Origin: Podospora pseudocomata
Lineage: Eukaryota > Ascomycota > Sordariomycetes > Sordariales > Podosporaceae
DNA: 64,000 nt
Assembly (NCBI RefSeq): GCF_035222375.1
Contig: NC_085888.1
Location: 992,001-1,056,000 of the forward strand
Direction: 5' to 3'
Below the pieces are notes generated by a model that was not told where the DNA came from, did no database searches, and saw only the letters and a list, made by a program, of their open reading frames with translations. The translations under genes and the position numbers were made by a program. Shown piece after piece: positions 23,574 to 34,958 of this stretch. Numbering within the stretch: position 1 is the first letter of the stretch; every line of letters starts with the position of its first letter.

Positions 23574-26288
23574 GTTGGCGGTGGATAGGTAAAACCTGAT
23601 TGGGCGTGTGCGTGAAGAGTGAAGGTTGATAAGTGTTCGCCCTTAAAATCGGGAGATATGCCGTATATCAGATGTTAGGGCAATCGGACGATAGGCGATG
23701 ATATGATGGTTGCTGTGGGTGTTGAATATCTTTGGACTAGACCCGGATGGTGTCTGTTTATAGATCGGGCTCTTATTGTGTATATCGAGCAATGTCGGGT
23801 ATTGATGCTGAGTGGTTGCGTAGTTGAGATTTCAAGTGCCAAAGCCGAAAGTCTCACGGAATGAATGCGAAAACCCCCTCAATAGCAAGCTCATGAGTTG
23901 GAGGGATAACACAAGGTTATTAATATGCCGTCTTGTTCAAAGGAGAGGGGGGCAAAACGTCTTTGTAGTGGTGGAGGGCCGGATATAAAGTGAGCAGAGG
24001 GAGGGGCCAGGGAGTTGCCGTGTGTCTGGTACGGTCCTCAAGAGAGGGGCGGAATGCCGAAAAAATCAACGATGACAAGTATAACACCAGTCAGCGGCAG
24101 GACGGGGAATGTTGGAGAAGATCTGGTGAGGGAGGTGAGTGTAACCGTCAAAGACGAAAAAATCTAGGGCTTCAGTGTTGAGACGGACGAATAAAAAGGA
24201 TTCGGAGGGAGGGGACTGATCGGCACCGCCTGATTAGCTGGCTGTAGTGTAGGCCTGTCCCTGGCCTCCCTGGCCCGGTTTCCGGTGGTCACCAGCCCGG
24301 CCCTGCTGGAGAACACGACGAAATGTGGATTCCTCTCGATCTTCAAAAGCCGGGGCATGCTTTGCCCAACATGCACGACCTGCCGCCGACGCCGTGCGCT
24401 GCAACCAGTGGGCAGCCCAGAGTCAATTGTACAACCCAAGACAGGCCTCGAACGACAGAGTTATGCACCTCTGTGCTCCGGCCAATGGGTGCCGCGGCAG
24501 CTTTCACTGGAATCCTGTTTTCTTGGCTTGCGCATTGGATGTCAACATCGGTCGATCAAAGAGGCAATGATAAGTTGTAACAATACCCCGAACGCCCAGA
24601 ATCTAGACAGAACAGCAGCCAGTGGGCGGCTCTTGGGTGGTGTGAAGGGGTTTGGCTGACGGTTCGAGACTGGCAGGGGTGGTCATGAAGTCGATATGGG
24701 ATTGTGTGGGGATGGGCTCGTCTGGATCATTCTCTCTGCAGAAGCGACGATGCATCCTCCTGTGTGTCAACGTCGCCAATTCTTGGCCCAGATAAACGCG
24801 GCCGTTGGCAAATCGACCGACGGTCACCGGGCCTGGCACCTCGCCACTTCCGTTGTCAGCTCTCAGGTTCTGTACTGTTGCATTGCGCTCACAATTTCAG
24901 ACTGTTACAGATCAAGCAGCACCTTCAGCTTGTAAGTGTAATTCTTGGAACTTCAAAGGCGAGGATCTCCGTAGGTTAGCAGCATCTCCAAAATCTGGCA
25001 GTTTTGAAATCGTCATGTTCCAAGCACTCGGGATAAGGGGTAAACTCAAAAAAAAGATCGAATCACTCTGTTTCCGCCTTCTCGATCCCAACACCCAGCC
25101 TGCCGGAGCATCCACTGCCTCCTGTCCATATCCAGGAGGTCTATGACGACTTACACGTGAGCAAACGGTCAAGGTGGCATCCAATGCAACAAGAGATCGT
25201 AAACGTCAGCGACTGCAAGAGCAACCCCCAAGGATCTACAATCAGACCACAACTGAGATATTTGGTAACTGTTTTCAGCTGCTGTGACATTCGATGGCAG
25301 CAGTCCGAACTGTATGTGAAATCTCCCGGTGGCAAAAGACATCACCGGAGACAAGAGATCTGCCATGATTGACCGTGCCGCCCCCGTACCTCTACGGCCG
25401 GCAACTTGGCCATCCTGCCCCGGACTGGACCCGGCCCGTTGTCTCCTGTATCCTCATATGACAACAGTTAATAATTTTTGAAGAGAGCACTTTTATGAAG
25501 AAGATACGACTACTCGGGATCAAGCCAAAGTTCTTGTGTCGAATTTAAACCTCAGGAATGCAAGCGTTTGTATGCAAAATGTCATAATGGGATAGATAAA
25601 CTACCCCTCTTCGAAGATAATCCCGATAGCCTTACGTATGCCAGGCGTCATTTCCTGAAGATCTTCGGGTCAATAGTCTCCGCATATCACTTCGCAATAG
25701 TCTCATTCGAGCCAAAAGGTGACAAAGAAGTGATACCTGTGATAGCTGAAAACCCGTCCAAAGGGTAATTACATATCAACCTCAATAGACCAGGGGCCAC
25801 AAAACCGAGTGTATTCAGACCGACTGTTTACACCCCCTCCTCGATTGTGACACCACGTTGTGGATAAAGAAACAGAGATTGCTAGGTTGGATGAAGGCCT
25901 TAAAAGACGATTAGCAGGCCCTTAAAGAAGGTCAATATGATTTTAAAGATAACTACATAGGTGTTAAGTATTCATTATAGTCTTTGAGAATAGTAGAAAG
26001 GCCTCAAAAGATCGTGCATAGGCCTTTATAATAGTCAAAAGGCCTCAAAAAGATAGTCGAAAGCGCCTCTGTTATCTTTTTAACCCTCAATCTTTATCTT
26101 ATCCACAGCGTGACTGTCACACCACGCACCGATTGGTGCAACATGTAAAGAAAACCATCAAATTAGAAATATCGTTGCCTGAATAGCAGCACGCACGCCT
26201 CTTCGCCCCTCCCCCCCTCACAAAACAAAACGAAGGATGAGTGCCAAACTCGCTTTTTAAGCATGACAAGTATTATCTTGATCTTGTT
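23574..26288. other. Intergenic region with one TIR element
   Basis: No gene supported. Frames of 60-124 aa between 24164 and 25372 overlap on both strands and lack domains. A small inverted-repeat element lies at 25846-26121 (separate entry). Bases after 26121 belong to the 3' side of the dynein light chain gene. Confidence 0.5.
25846..26121. mobile_element. Palindromic TIR element (~276 bp), non-autonomous
   Basis: The left end TGTGACACCACGTTGTGGAT and the inverted right end (ending TCCACAGCGTGACTGTCACA) align over roughly 35 bp with a few mismatches and gaps: GTGACA..CACG.TGTGGATAA..ATAAAGATTG on both arms. The interior is AT-rich and contains repeated AGGCC(T/C)..AAAAG units, partly palindromic. 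It has no coding capacity. The copy-flank repeat ACACCACG occurs at both ends (25850-25857 and 26119-26126). This could be an 8-bp target duplication of hAT type or simply part of the TIR, so the superfamily is left open. Confidence 0.6.
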
Positions 26289-26350
26289 TCAACACACCAA
26301 CCCAACACCCACCCCCCGCATTCTGCTCACTTCTCCGGGTCCATGACTCC

Positions 26351-27099
26351 CTAAACAGCAATCCAGATAAGCATCAACACCACATCCAGTCCCTTGGCAT
26401 CGCCATCCCACTTGTAGCTCCACATTCCATCCGTCTTCTCGTTCCAGTAACCGCCCGTCGCGCTGTGCATGCCCCGGCGGCCAGCCTGCTTCTTCGCCGC
26501 GGCAGCAGCCTCGGCGTCGGTGGTGCCTGTACTTGTCGGCTTGTTGAGCTGGGAAGTGGGGACGACGTGCTGGACGATGGTGCTGTTGATGGCGAACTTG
26601 TACTGGGGGGATGAGGCGCCGGCGGGGGTGGCCTCGGACATTAGCGCCTTGAGGACTTTTTGCTGTTTGGCGGCATGTTAGCCATGTTGATAAAGTAAAA
26701 CCGAGGTTGGTTGGTAGGTAGTTGGTACGTACGATAATGGTCTCATTCCATCCTGCGGTCTTGGGGTGCTCGTAAAACTCGACGTTCTCGAGAACGCTGT
26801 TGCAGGCCTGTTTATCGCATTGGGTTTTGGTTAGTTCGGGTTGATCGTTCGCAAGGCTATCGCATCTTGGGGGTCGTAATGTTGGGGTGGTTTTTGCAGT
26901 TGGGAGGTAAATATCGTGAATCAAATGTTCAGGGCGAGAAAGGAGTCAAGCGGGAGGGTCGACGCACATCGGAAGCAATCTGCTCGAGACGCTTGAAGGG
27001 AATTGGCTATTTGTTAATAAGGTCAGTATTAAGGCATTCCGTGTCGCGGATAAATAAGAAGCCTGGGATAGGTAATCATACAGAGGTGGACTCAGCCAT
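26351..27099 (-). CDS. Tctex-1 family dynein light chain
   Basis: Cytoplasmic dynein light chain of the DYNLT type, part of the motor that moves nuclei and vesicles to microtubule minus ends. Four exons are inferred (27099-27082, 27006-26968, 26807-26733, 26662-26351), all in phase 0, giving 147 aa. The mature order reads MAESTSPIPFKRLEQIA, ACNSVLENVEFYEHPKTAGW, NETIIQKVLKALMSE. It then continues QYKFAINSTIVQH and the family C-terminal block RRGMHSATGGYWNEKTDGMW followed by KGLDVVLMLIWIAV. A low-complexity insert rich in Thr/Ala (residues ~90-108) separates the two beta-rich parts and is common in fungal members. The introns are short with GTATGA, GTGCGT and GTACGT donors. The first exon encodes only six residues. 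Confidence 0.92.
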
Positions 27100-28657
27100 G
27101 TTGTCTGTTGAACTATTTATTGTTATGGTTTGGGTGACTGCTTTTCGCGGGGCTGTTGTTGTGGTGCTTTGGGAGATGCGGTGACAGTGGCTTGCTTGTT
27201 TGGATTTCGTTTGGATGCCCGCGCTCCAAGAACCGTAGCGAATAGGGTGCGTTGTGCCTGCGTGTTAGCCCCAAAGGCCAGAAGCTGCTGTCAACAAAAA
27301 CAATGGGATTAAACACAAAACCCAAGAAACACACTGCTGATTAGGATGCAAGGAGATGTTAGGAATGATAGTATCGTGTAGTAATATTTACAGTTTGCGC
27401 AAGCGCTATTGTTTGATGACATCTCAACCCAAACACTAGCTCTATTGAGGCTTGCCACTAAAGGCGCTCAAATATACAGACAAGAAGGCAAATTCTCTAA
27501 ATAAAAATCCAGGAAGTTGATATTAGGAAAAAAACCGTGCCTACTACTTTAGTACTTGATCGAGCTATGATTAAGTACCTATAAACTATTTACTAAAGCT
27601 AAATAAATTACTCATTAAAGCTAGATAAAGCTAAAGCTATACACTACTTACGAATAACTTTATTTAATTTATGTTACGGCTGTATACTATATCGCGCGTA
27701 TTTACTACTACTATATTTTGTATAGTTATAAATAATATTGATATATAGTTTTATGTGTAAAAATCATCTTGTAATTAAAAATAAAAGTGTACAATAAGTG
27801 TCACGGCCTAAGTGGTAAAGTCTGAGACAAGGCAACAGTTATACCAACCAATTGATTGAAATACTAAAGTGAAGAAGAAAAAGGAAATATATCACAACTG
27901 CTGTTTGCCTACAGGGCCTTTACCACACTTGCTCGCTGAGCCCCACTTATCCTCCAGTCTGCCAGTGCCAGGCCAGTGTCAGGCCAGTGCCGTGACAATA
28001 AGTAAGTAAATAATTATATTTATAAATATTTAACTAAATACTAGTTAAGTGTGTAATATGTAATTAAAGGTGCGAAAGTGCGGTCGAAAAGCTATAATCC
28101 CTACTTATATAATAGCAGGTAAGTGGCAAGTGTAGCGTAAAATTGGATGTTAATTTTCTAGATTTTTACGTTGGAGAACTTGCCTTATCGTCCGTTATAC
28201 TCAAGGCTCTCAACGGCTCTGCAAGAGGCTAGCCACAGCTCCATGATCCCCACCACTTTTGGAGAGCAGCATCAACTTTAAGCCTCGCCTTTAGTTTGGA
28301 GAGTCCAGATGGTCTGGGCGCTGCGCGGCAACAAAAACTCATCACGTGAGCCCTTCGACACCAACCACTCAAAACCAGGGACCAGACCCACGTGCATTCG
28401 TGTTTCGGCTGCAAGCGCTGCGGGACCCTCTGACGTTGTGTCTCTGATCAATATTGAAGCTTCAACCTCTGCGCCCCCAACTGGCACCATCTGGAGCACT
28501 TGCACTGCGGCGCAACAGCTTTCTCCAGTCGAAACAGCACCACCATACCAACCGACTCAATCTCAACGGTATCGCCAAAACATCTCTTTAGATAATCGAG
28601 TTCATATCTATATACCACCCACGTCGGAACGGATAATTATACACAACCACCGTCACC
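27100..28657. other. Divergent spacer with AT-rich island
   Basis: Between the dynein light chain and VTC1 starts. Bases ~27480-28140 are strongly A+T-rich with TA-rich, stop-dense sequence, quite unlike the surrounding DNA, and contain a solo LTR (separate entry). From ~28200 normal composition returns, with the VTC1 promoter and leader. No gene seen. Confidence 0.6.
27799..27997. mobile_element. Solo LTR of an LTR retrotransposon
   Basis: A 199-bp unit starting TGTCACGGCC and ending GCCGTGACA, the inverted TG...CA ends typical of fungal LTRs. It is bordered by an exact 5-bp direct repeat ATAAG at 27794-27798 and 27998-28002, the expected integrase target duplication. No internal gag-pol sequence adjoins it, so it is a remnant left by LTR-LTR recombination. 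Superfamily (Ty3 or Ty1) cannot be decided from the LTR alone. The intact target repeat suggests a fairly young event. Confidence 0.85.
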
Positions 28658-29111
28658 ATGTCCAGCCAACCACTCCTCCAAACCGCCCCAAGTTTGTCTC
28701 TCTCTCTCTATTTCACCGCTACCAATTCTCAAAATCTAACTTCTCGCCCTAGGCAAGCGCATCGCCCTCCCCACCCGCGTCGAGCCAAAAGTCTTCTTCG
28801 CCAACGAGCGCACCTTCCTCTCATGGCTCAACTTCACTGTCATCCTCGGCGCCCTCGCCATCGGCATGCTCAACTTTGGCGACCGCCCCGCCTTTATCTC
28901 CGCCTTCTTGTTCACCGGCGTGGCGATGGCGACCATGATTTATGCCCTGATAACGTACCACTGGCGAGCAAAGTCTATACGGATGAGGGGGCAGGCCGGG
29001 TTCGACGACAGGTTTGGCCCCACGTTTTTGGCGATTATTCTGCTGCTGGCGGTGGTGGTCAACTTTGTGTTGAGGATCACGTACTCGCATCAGGAGGGGG
29101 AGAAGCCTTGA
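28658..29111 (+). CDS. VTC1: Vacuolar transporter chaperone 1 (Vtc1), DUF202 membrane protein
   Basis: Small membrane subunit of the vacuolar transporter chaperone complex that makes and translocates polyphosphate into the vacuole. Two exons, 28658-28691 and 28753-29111 (intron 61 bp, donor GTTTGT, acceptor CCTAG), give 130 aa. The start [11 protein letters not shown] and then [19 protein letters not shown] and [18 protein letters not shown] match Vtc1. Three membrane segments are visible: [35 protein letters not shown] and [20 protein letters not shown]. Conserved positive residues ([17 protein letters not shown]) lie near the membrane and are thought in the family to contact polyphosphate. 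No SPX or catalytic domain is present, as usual for Vtc1. Confidence 0.95.
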
Positions 29112-29742
29112 GTTGGAAGAGGTGGTCTTTTTGGGATGGAGAGTAAAGGGAAGGAATTGTGGGGGGTGAGGGGAGGGAACGGTGGTGTTGAGAAGAAGGC
29201 TCGGGCCGTACTGGCATTCGCTCTTGTGGCTTGGGATCGGTGTAACAACAACGGACTGATATCTTACTGGGGCCTGTTGCGTGAATTTGGACTAGTATTC
29301 GCATGGCATTGTATAGCATTGCATTGGCTGCATGGTAGTTGGGTGTCTTGGTTTAGATTGTATATAAGAGACGCGGCGCATTTTTTTTCTATCAACGTTT
29401 CAATTGATATAGTTGGAGTTTCCTAGGAGGCCACAATTTCATGAGGCCAATGGGAATAATATTCACAGCTCCAGGTAACCTGAGGTTGGTTCTCGCGCTG
29501 TTACTGCCTATTCTACACAAGTCATACATGCAACCCTTGTCTTCTAAGAGGGAAAAGAAAAAGAAAGAAAAAAGTCCAGATCCTGTAGTGGCAGACCCTT
29601 CTGCCCGCGAAATAATGCCGGGTATCATAAAATATTGCCAAACGCCGTGACTCTCAAAAGACGGCGCCGTTGACGCCTCGCCATGAACACTCTATCCCAC
29701 ATAGACCGATTTATGCTTCGCCCAAAGTGACCTCCTAACCTC
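29112..29742. other. Convergent spacer after VTC1
   Basis: 3' regions of VTC1 and the Alba-like gene. The short frames here have no domains. Confidence 0.6.
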
Positions 29743-30588
29743 CTAACGAGCCCTACCATCCTTCCTGCGCCGGATATCATCGATAGTTTGCTCATTTGTT
29801 TGAGCGCCCACGTTTGCCAAGACCCTGAGCTCCTCCAACGGAACCCTCGATAAGAGAACCGTCATATGCGCCTTGTATTTTGGTTTGGTCGGGTCGACAG
29901 CCTGCTCATGAATGATGGGTCTCATTGACTCAAAGTACACCTCCTCCGCAGCACCACCCTCAGCATTGCCCTGGTGACCGTTTCCCTCGCCCTCCACATC
30001 CATGTGTGTCTCCTCCACTATCGAGGGGAAATCGTCGGCTGCCTTCTGCATCCGAGGGTCGTCGTACACCACCGTCTCGCTCAGGATGTTGTACTGGTAC
30101 CACTTTTGCTCTGACTCGCCAATTCGCCTCCTGATCAGTTCCGCAACGGAGATAAGCTTGTTGGAAGTGGTCGACTTGGCGCAAAGAAGCACCACGCCGG
30201 GAAGGACTGTGTCGTCCCAGGCGCTGAACCGGCCGAGGTGCTGGAGGGCCTTGTCGACGTGCTTGGATATGCTTGTGGAGGGGATGACGCTCATGGCTTT
30301 GACTTCGTATTTGGGGACGATTCTCTCGAGGACGGGGTTGTAGATCTGAGCGAAGGGGCTTGCATTTTGTGGGTTTGTTGATGACGAAGGTGGGAAAGTT
30401 TGTGTTTGTGACTGGATATTGTGGGATGAGCGTCCTTCTAGTCGGCCGGTACCGGTTCGCTTCTTTTTCGAGGAGGGGGGATTGGTATCGTCGCTGTGGA
30501 ATTTGCGCTTTCCAGGCAGCACTGCTGACTGTGGACGCATGGTATCTTGTGGACTCTGTGTGGATGGGAAGGCTTGCAATGCGGCCAT
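29743..30588 (-). CDS. Alba-like DNA/RNA-binding domain protein
   Basis: 281 aa from the Met at 30588 (MAALQAFPSTQSPQD); the frame is open further upstream but has no earlier ATG. Residues 1-85 are Ser/Pro/Gln-rich with a basic patch (SSKKKRTGTGR). An Alba-like fold is seen at about 93-165: YEVKAMSVIPSTSISKHVDK, ALQHLGRF, GVVLLCAKSTTSNKLISVAE and LIRRRIGE. This pattern is the strand-helix-strand-helix core that binds nucleic acid in Alba and RNase P/MRP subunits of the Pop6/Pop7/Rpp20/Rpp25 type. The C-terminal part contains an acidic linker and KYKAHMTVLLSRVPLEELRV. It could be an RNase P/MRP-related protein or another fungal Alba family member; sequence alone does not decide. Confidence 0.75.
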   Translation of the reverse strand: MAALQAFPSTQSPQDTMRPQSAVLPGKRKFHSDDTNPPSSKKKRTGTGRLEGRSSHNIQSQTQTFPPSSSTNPQNASPFAQIYNPVLERIVPKYEVKAMSVIPSTSISKHVDKALQHLGRFSAWDDTVLPGVVLLCAKSTTSNKLISVAELIRRRIGESEQKWYQYNILSETVVYDDPRMQKAADDFPSIVEETHMDVEGEGNGHQGNAEGGAAEEVYFESMRPIIHEQAVDPTKPKYKAHMTVLLSRVPLEELRVLANVGAQTNEQTIDDIRRRKDGRAR

Positions 30589-32996
30589 ATGCTTGTATGG
30601 GTAGGTGGAAGGGGTGGTATCGGGTCTGACAGTTGCTGGTGAAATGTTGCGCAAAGAATTGGATTGTTGTGTAGTTGATAGAAGGCTGCAGCTGAGGCTG
30701 GCCGTTGCTCAGAAAATCCAATGCCACACGCCGCTCGGTCATTATTTGACGCGTAAAACACTGTGGGGGTTGACAGGTCATTATCGATAAGATTGATAAG
30801 ACTTGCCATCAAAGAAGAGGCAGGAGCAAAAGTCAACGCGCACAACTATCAATGCGATCTTCTGAATTTGTTCAGAGCAAGAGCCATCTTGACCTATTGT
30901 AGATTTATTTAGGAGCCTTCAGTTCTGTCTCGATGGTCATCTTATTCTCAGCGAGTGCAAGGTCTCAGGTATACATGACCTTATCATCAGACGACAACAG
31001 CAACACAAACAAAAGATATCCGTATCGATATTCTAATGCAGGAAGGAGCAACCAGAAGTATTCAATCGGGGTATTCTTGGAGACCTGAAGAGCTGCCGCA
31101 TTTCTTATTTTTAGTCGTTCATTTGTTGTCGCAAGACAGAAGGGCGAGGCTATCAGCTGCCAGCTCGACTCCTCTGATATGTGTTAGTGCTCTGCACCTG
31201 TTGTGAAAGGCTGCATAATTTCGAGTGTCGAGATTGGGTCCTAACAGTTTACTCCATCCAGTCTCCATCAAACCCAGCCAGCCTTTCGAGTGACATGTTG
31301 CTGGTTGGGGCCCAAGCTCCGGTGTCAGCGGGCCCACACCTGTGTTCCTAGCGTTGATAAGCACACTCCCCAGAACATATGCACCTAACGGGTTTCCAGC
31401 TCTGGCATAACATATGCAGCTACCCACATCAGCCGACCTTAATGCACGATGAGGGTCGAAACAACTCAGGTTTCGGCCCGGACAACTCCTCTTGAGGCGT
31501 CATGCGATGTGTCCACTGACGACATCTTCAGACTTTGCGATACGGAGTGTGCTGGTGGTGTTTTACGGTGCAACTTTGAAGTTGATATCAGCAAACACAA
31601 GGTGGGATAAATGCATTCATAAAAACAGAGTCGCAATGCCATCGCAAATGACGGAACACGGCAATCTGTGTAATACACATGCCCAGCCAACCGTAATTAC
31701 AGTACGGATCTCTCTACCTCCTGAATGGGACCTATCACATCAAGGGATGGCTCGCTATTCCTGGATCCGATAACAACTGGCCCCCCGAGATGCATGCGAG
31801 AGCTCGCACACCACCTTGTTAGTAGTTTGCGTGGCGCACTGCCCTCCCTCTCCTGCCCCCCGTCTCACGCACTGTGCAGCTCGATGGGCAAGCTTCAAGG
31901 CTCCAGAACAGCTTAGCTTTGCGCCGGCTGCTCCCAACGCTCCAGTTTTCGTGGAGAAAGGCATCTGGCAGATGGGGAAGGCTCGTAGCGGTGAAAGAGA
32001 TGCGAGGGACCACGTCAGAGTGTGCTGTCGTCTCCTAGTCGCCTGTCTACACCGTGTTTTTGTTATCGCCGACCGTTGTGACGTTTCTCGCTGCCATGTC
32101 TGCGTCTTCAAGATCTGGGGCTTGGCGTGGTCTCTGTTCGGCACCAGCGCCGCTCTGTTGCGTCTTCCTGGAGCCTTCGCGCTGCTTCCTTTCCCGGCTG
32201 TGAAGCTGCACACAGCTCATGCAAGACAAGGCGCCCCGCTCTGCCCCCCATGGCGCCGTGTGGTGCCAGCCAATCACATGACACAAACCGAGGGAGGGTG
32301 GTGGTGGTCCGGGCGTGCGTTTGTGACTAGGCCCCTGTCCCCTTGCATCCACTTTTGCCTCTCTGATCCAACTTCCAAACAATTTCCCCCTTGGGTGCAG
32401 CGTCTCCCCTTACAACCCGCGTGACAGCGCCCATCACCCCCCAACTCTCTCCATCATCTCGCAACAACCTCAAGCTTCCCAGCTGAACCACGCAAAAACC
32501 TCCTCGAAAAACGCATCGCGACCCAAACATTGTTGCGTTTTTATTCGCGCACTCATTTCGCTGCATCTTTTTTTGAACAAAGTCTCTCCTTTCTGCTCCC
32601 GACAGACTGTCCGCGACGCTTTAACTAGCTTTCGCGCGCATCGCACCTCGCTGTTGACGAGCACTTTCATTCCAGCCATCGCAAGGCAATCGCGACACTT
32701 GCGCAAGCTCCAGAGCGAGGGTGGCGCCAGCAGTTTGCCTCTGGTCTGACCCTGTTTCCCGGCCGCCTCTCAGGCCTCGCCCACTGCACACCCCAAGTCA
32801 ACCCACGGACCACCTGCAAGCGACCTCGGAGGTTACGTCAGCCTTGCTCCGACGACCAATCACCGTCTCCGGCCCACGCTTCAACCACTTCTGTCTCGGC
32901 CGCTGCTGCCTGCCTTGCGACACGCCATCGATAAAGAAGAGTCAAGACGTGCTGGTGCCGCCTTCTCTTTCTCCGCCGTCACTGTCTTTTTGACAC
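30589..32996. other. Divergent intergenic region, 2.4 kb
   Basis: Between the Alba-like and Ahc1-like gene starts. Bases ~32400-32990 are C/T-rich, typical of a fungal promoter and 5' leader just before the Ahc1-like start. Overlapping frames of 102-202 aa (for example 31816-32424 on the plus strand) show no domain and are not called. Confidence 0.5.
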
Positions 32997-34958
32997 ATGC
33001 AGGCTCTTGTTCAGGAATCGCCCATGTTTCGCTTTTGGTCCAACGACCCAAGGGGAAGCAACAAGACAGTAGAAGATGGTCACCTGCTATCAACGTGTCC
33101 CGGTTCCGCTGTGAATGCTCCCGGCGCATCCTCTGAGGAACCTCTCACACCCATCTCACCCAAAAGGCGCCGACCGAGCTTTGTCGATACCACCGCCTGC
33201 CCAACAGCCAAGCGCATCAAGACGGAAGAGCATCCCGGTGGTCTGCCGTCGCCCACCTCGGCATGCGCCGATAACGAGGACAAGAACATGCTGCGCGGGT
33301 CCAGCAAGAGTTCCAACCTCGAGCGTGCCAAGGATGCGATCCAGTACCAGTTCGGGCTCGAGATCCTCCTCAAGCACGACGAGCTTCGACTCATCGACCA
33401 GGAGTTGGCCAAGTGCCAGATTGCGCTCGAGCAACTCCGCCGGTGTCACCTGATTCCCTATCCTGTCCAATGTCCGACTCCCAGCCAGATGCTGGAGATT
33501 AGCAGCGGAAAGGGCCCTGTGCTTCAACCAAAAGCCGGTCAACCCGTACCCAAATGGGCGCCGCCTTTTGGTGTTGCCGATGGCCCTTATGCCCGTCATT
33601 ATGCTAAGTGGCTTATCCCCGATCCCATGTTTGATGGCATTCAGCCCGAGGCCCCCGGCCTTACAGAGACTGGCCGGGCCAGAAATGTCACGGCGGAAGG
33701 TAGGGCGACGAGGAACAGCATGTCGGATGCGGGCAGCTTTGGCAAGCAACGCCCTGCCCGTGGAAACGCAGGCCAGAGGCTCAATGCCCTATCCAGTGGA
33801 TACCCTCCGGTCAAAGACAAGCAATCCCCGTGCACTGTCAAGCGTTCTGATGGCCTTACGGTCAAGTTGGTGTGCATCGACTGTCACAGATGGGACTTTT
33901 CAAGCACCCAAGGCTTCATCAACCACTGCCGTATTGCTCACAGACGGGATTTCAAGAGCCACGAGGAAGCCGCTGTTCATTGTGGTCACCCTATCGAGGT
34001 TGATGACAGCGGAGTCATCGTTGCCGATGAGAACAAGGGCCCTACGCCCACGCCCTCCGTTTCCTCTGGATTGATCCATCCCCTGGCCCGTAAGGAGTCT
34101 ATTTCTGACCAGCAGGCTTACAAAAACATCCTTGCTCGCATCAACGCTTCGCTGGAGCTTTACCATGCCGGGAAGCTGCCCAATGTTAAGTGCATACCCC
34201 GTGCTCGCAAGCCGTCAGGGTCTAATGCCGCCGGGTCTAATGCCGCCGGGTCGTCCTCTGCTGGTTTCGTTGCTTCTTCCGATGCGCCTTATCTGTCCCA
34301 GCTGATGCAGAAGAAGAAGTTGAGTGGTAACCTGAAGGATGAGTTGAACGAGGCCAAGGTCAAGATGGATTGGGATATGCTCTCTCCTGGCGAGGACTCT
34401 GATATGGATTTGTGTTCTGGATCGGATCGTGCTGCAACACCAAACAAGGTTTCCGGCTCAGTTGCGCGGACGCCTGCTGTTATGCGGATGCCGGCACGCT
34501 CTGCTGTGTCTCCCTCCCAGCCACCGGTTGTTCCCCGCCCCGCCAGTAGCAAGAGTCAGGCTTTGGCTGCCGCCGCTGGTGCTGGTGCCGAACTTGATGC
34601 CGACTCGCCAGAGACCCCGAGCTATGATGATGAAATGGATGTGGAACTGAGCCCCAACACCATGGCCAGCAACAATGCGCCTTCTTTGGTTAGTGACGAT
34701 GGAGAATATGACGACTCGGACGATGCTGCTTCCGACAGTAGCGAAGCCATGGAGATCGAGTCGGTCTCTGATGTCGCCGAGATCAACCTTGAGGAGGACG
34801 TGGATGTTCGTGACAGTGCTCCGCGGCCCATCCAACACTGCCGCAAAATAAACAACACAGACAAACTGAAAAAAGATGAGAACAGGCATGTGACCTTTGT
34901 CAGTCCAGGTCCTGTTCCTAAAGCCAGCACCAAGGGGAGGCGGAAGCAAAAAATGTAG
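32997..34958 (+). CDS. Ahc1-like C2H2 zinc-finger protein (ADA histone acetyltransferase component)
   Basis: Single-exon, 653 aa. A conserved helical block (about residues 110-200) reads RAKDAIQYQFGLEILLKHDE, LRLIDQELAKCQIALEQLRR and PVPKWAPPFGVADGPYARHY. This block is typical of fungal Ahc1-like proteins, related to the yeast Ahc1 subunit of the Ada2-Gcn5 acetyltransferase complex. A zinc-finger-like segment at about 290-330 has KLVCIDCHRWDFSSTQGFIN then HCRIAHRRDF and a downstream HCG. The N-terminus carries a possible nuclear signal (PKRRRPSF) and the C-terminal third is acidic, ending KGRRKQKM. Residues ~404-415 contain a short tandem GSNAA repeat (15-bp units near 34216-34250). Role in histone acetylation is by family resemblance. 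Confidence 0.82.
   Translation: MQALVQESPMFRFWSNDPRGSNKTVEDGHLLSTCPGSAVNAPGASSEEPLTPISPKRRRPSFVDTTACPTAKRIKTEEHPGGLPSPTSACADNEDKNMLRGSSKSSNLERAKDAIQYQFGLEILLKHDELRLIDQELAKCQIALEQLRRCHLIPYPVQCPTPSQMLEISSGKGPVLQPKAGQPVPKWAPPFGVADGPYARHYAKWLIPDPMFDGIQPEAPGLTETGRARNVTAEGRATRNSMSDAGSFGKQRPARGNAGQRLNALSSGYPPVKDKQSPCTVKRSDGLTVKLVCIDCHRWDFSSTQGFINHCRIAHRRDFKSHEEAAVHCGHPIEVDDSGVIVADENKGPTPTPSVSSGLIHPLARKESISDQQAYKNILARINASLELYHAGKLPNVKCIPRARKPSGSNAAGSNAAGSSSAGFVASSDAPYLSQLMQKKKLSGNLKDELNEAKVKMDWDMLSPGEDSDMDLCSGSDRAATPNKVSGSVARTPAVMRMPARSAVSPSQPPVVPRPASSKSQALAAAAGAGAELDADSPETPSYDDEMDVELSPNTMASNNAPSLVSDDGEYDDSDDAASDSSEAMEIESVSDVAEINLEEDVDVRDSAPRPIQHCRKINNTDKLKKDENRHVTFVSPGPVPKASTKGRRKQKM

Noticed and set aside
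31816-32424. 202-aa plus-strand frame before the Ahc1-like gene
   Set aside because: Mixed Cys/His/Trp content, no domain, overlaps open frames on the other strand; likely promoter DNA.
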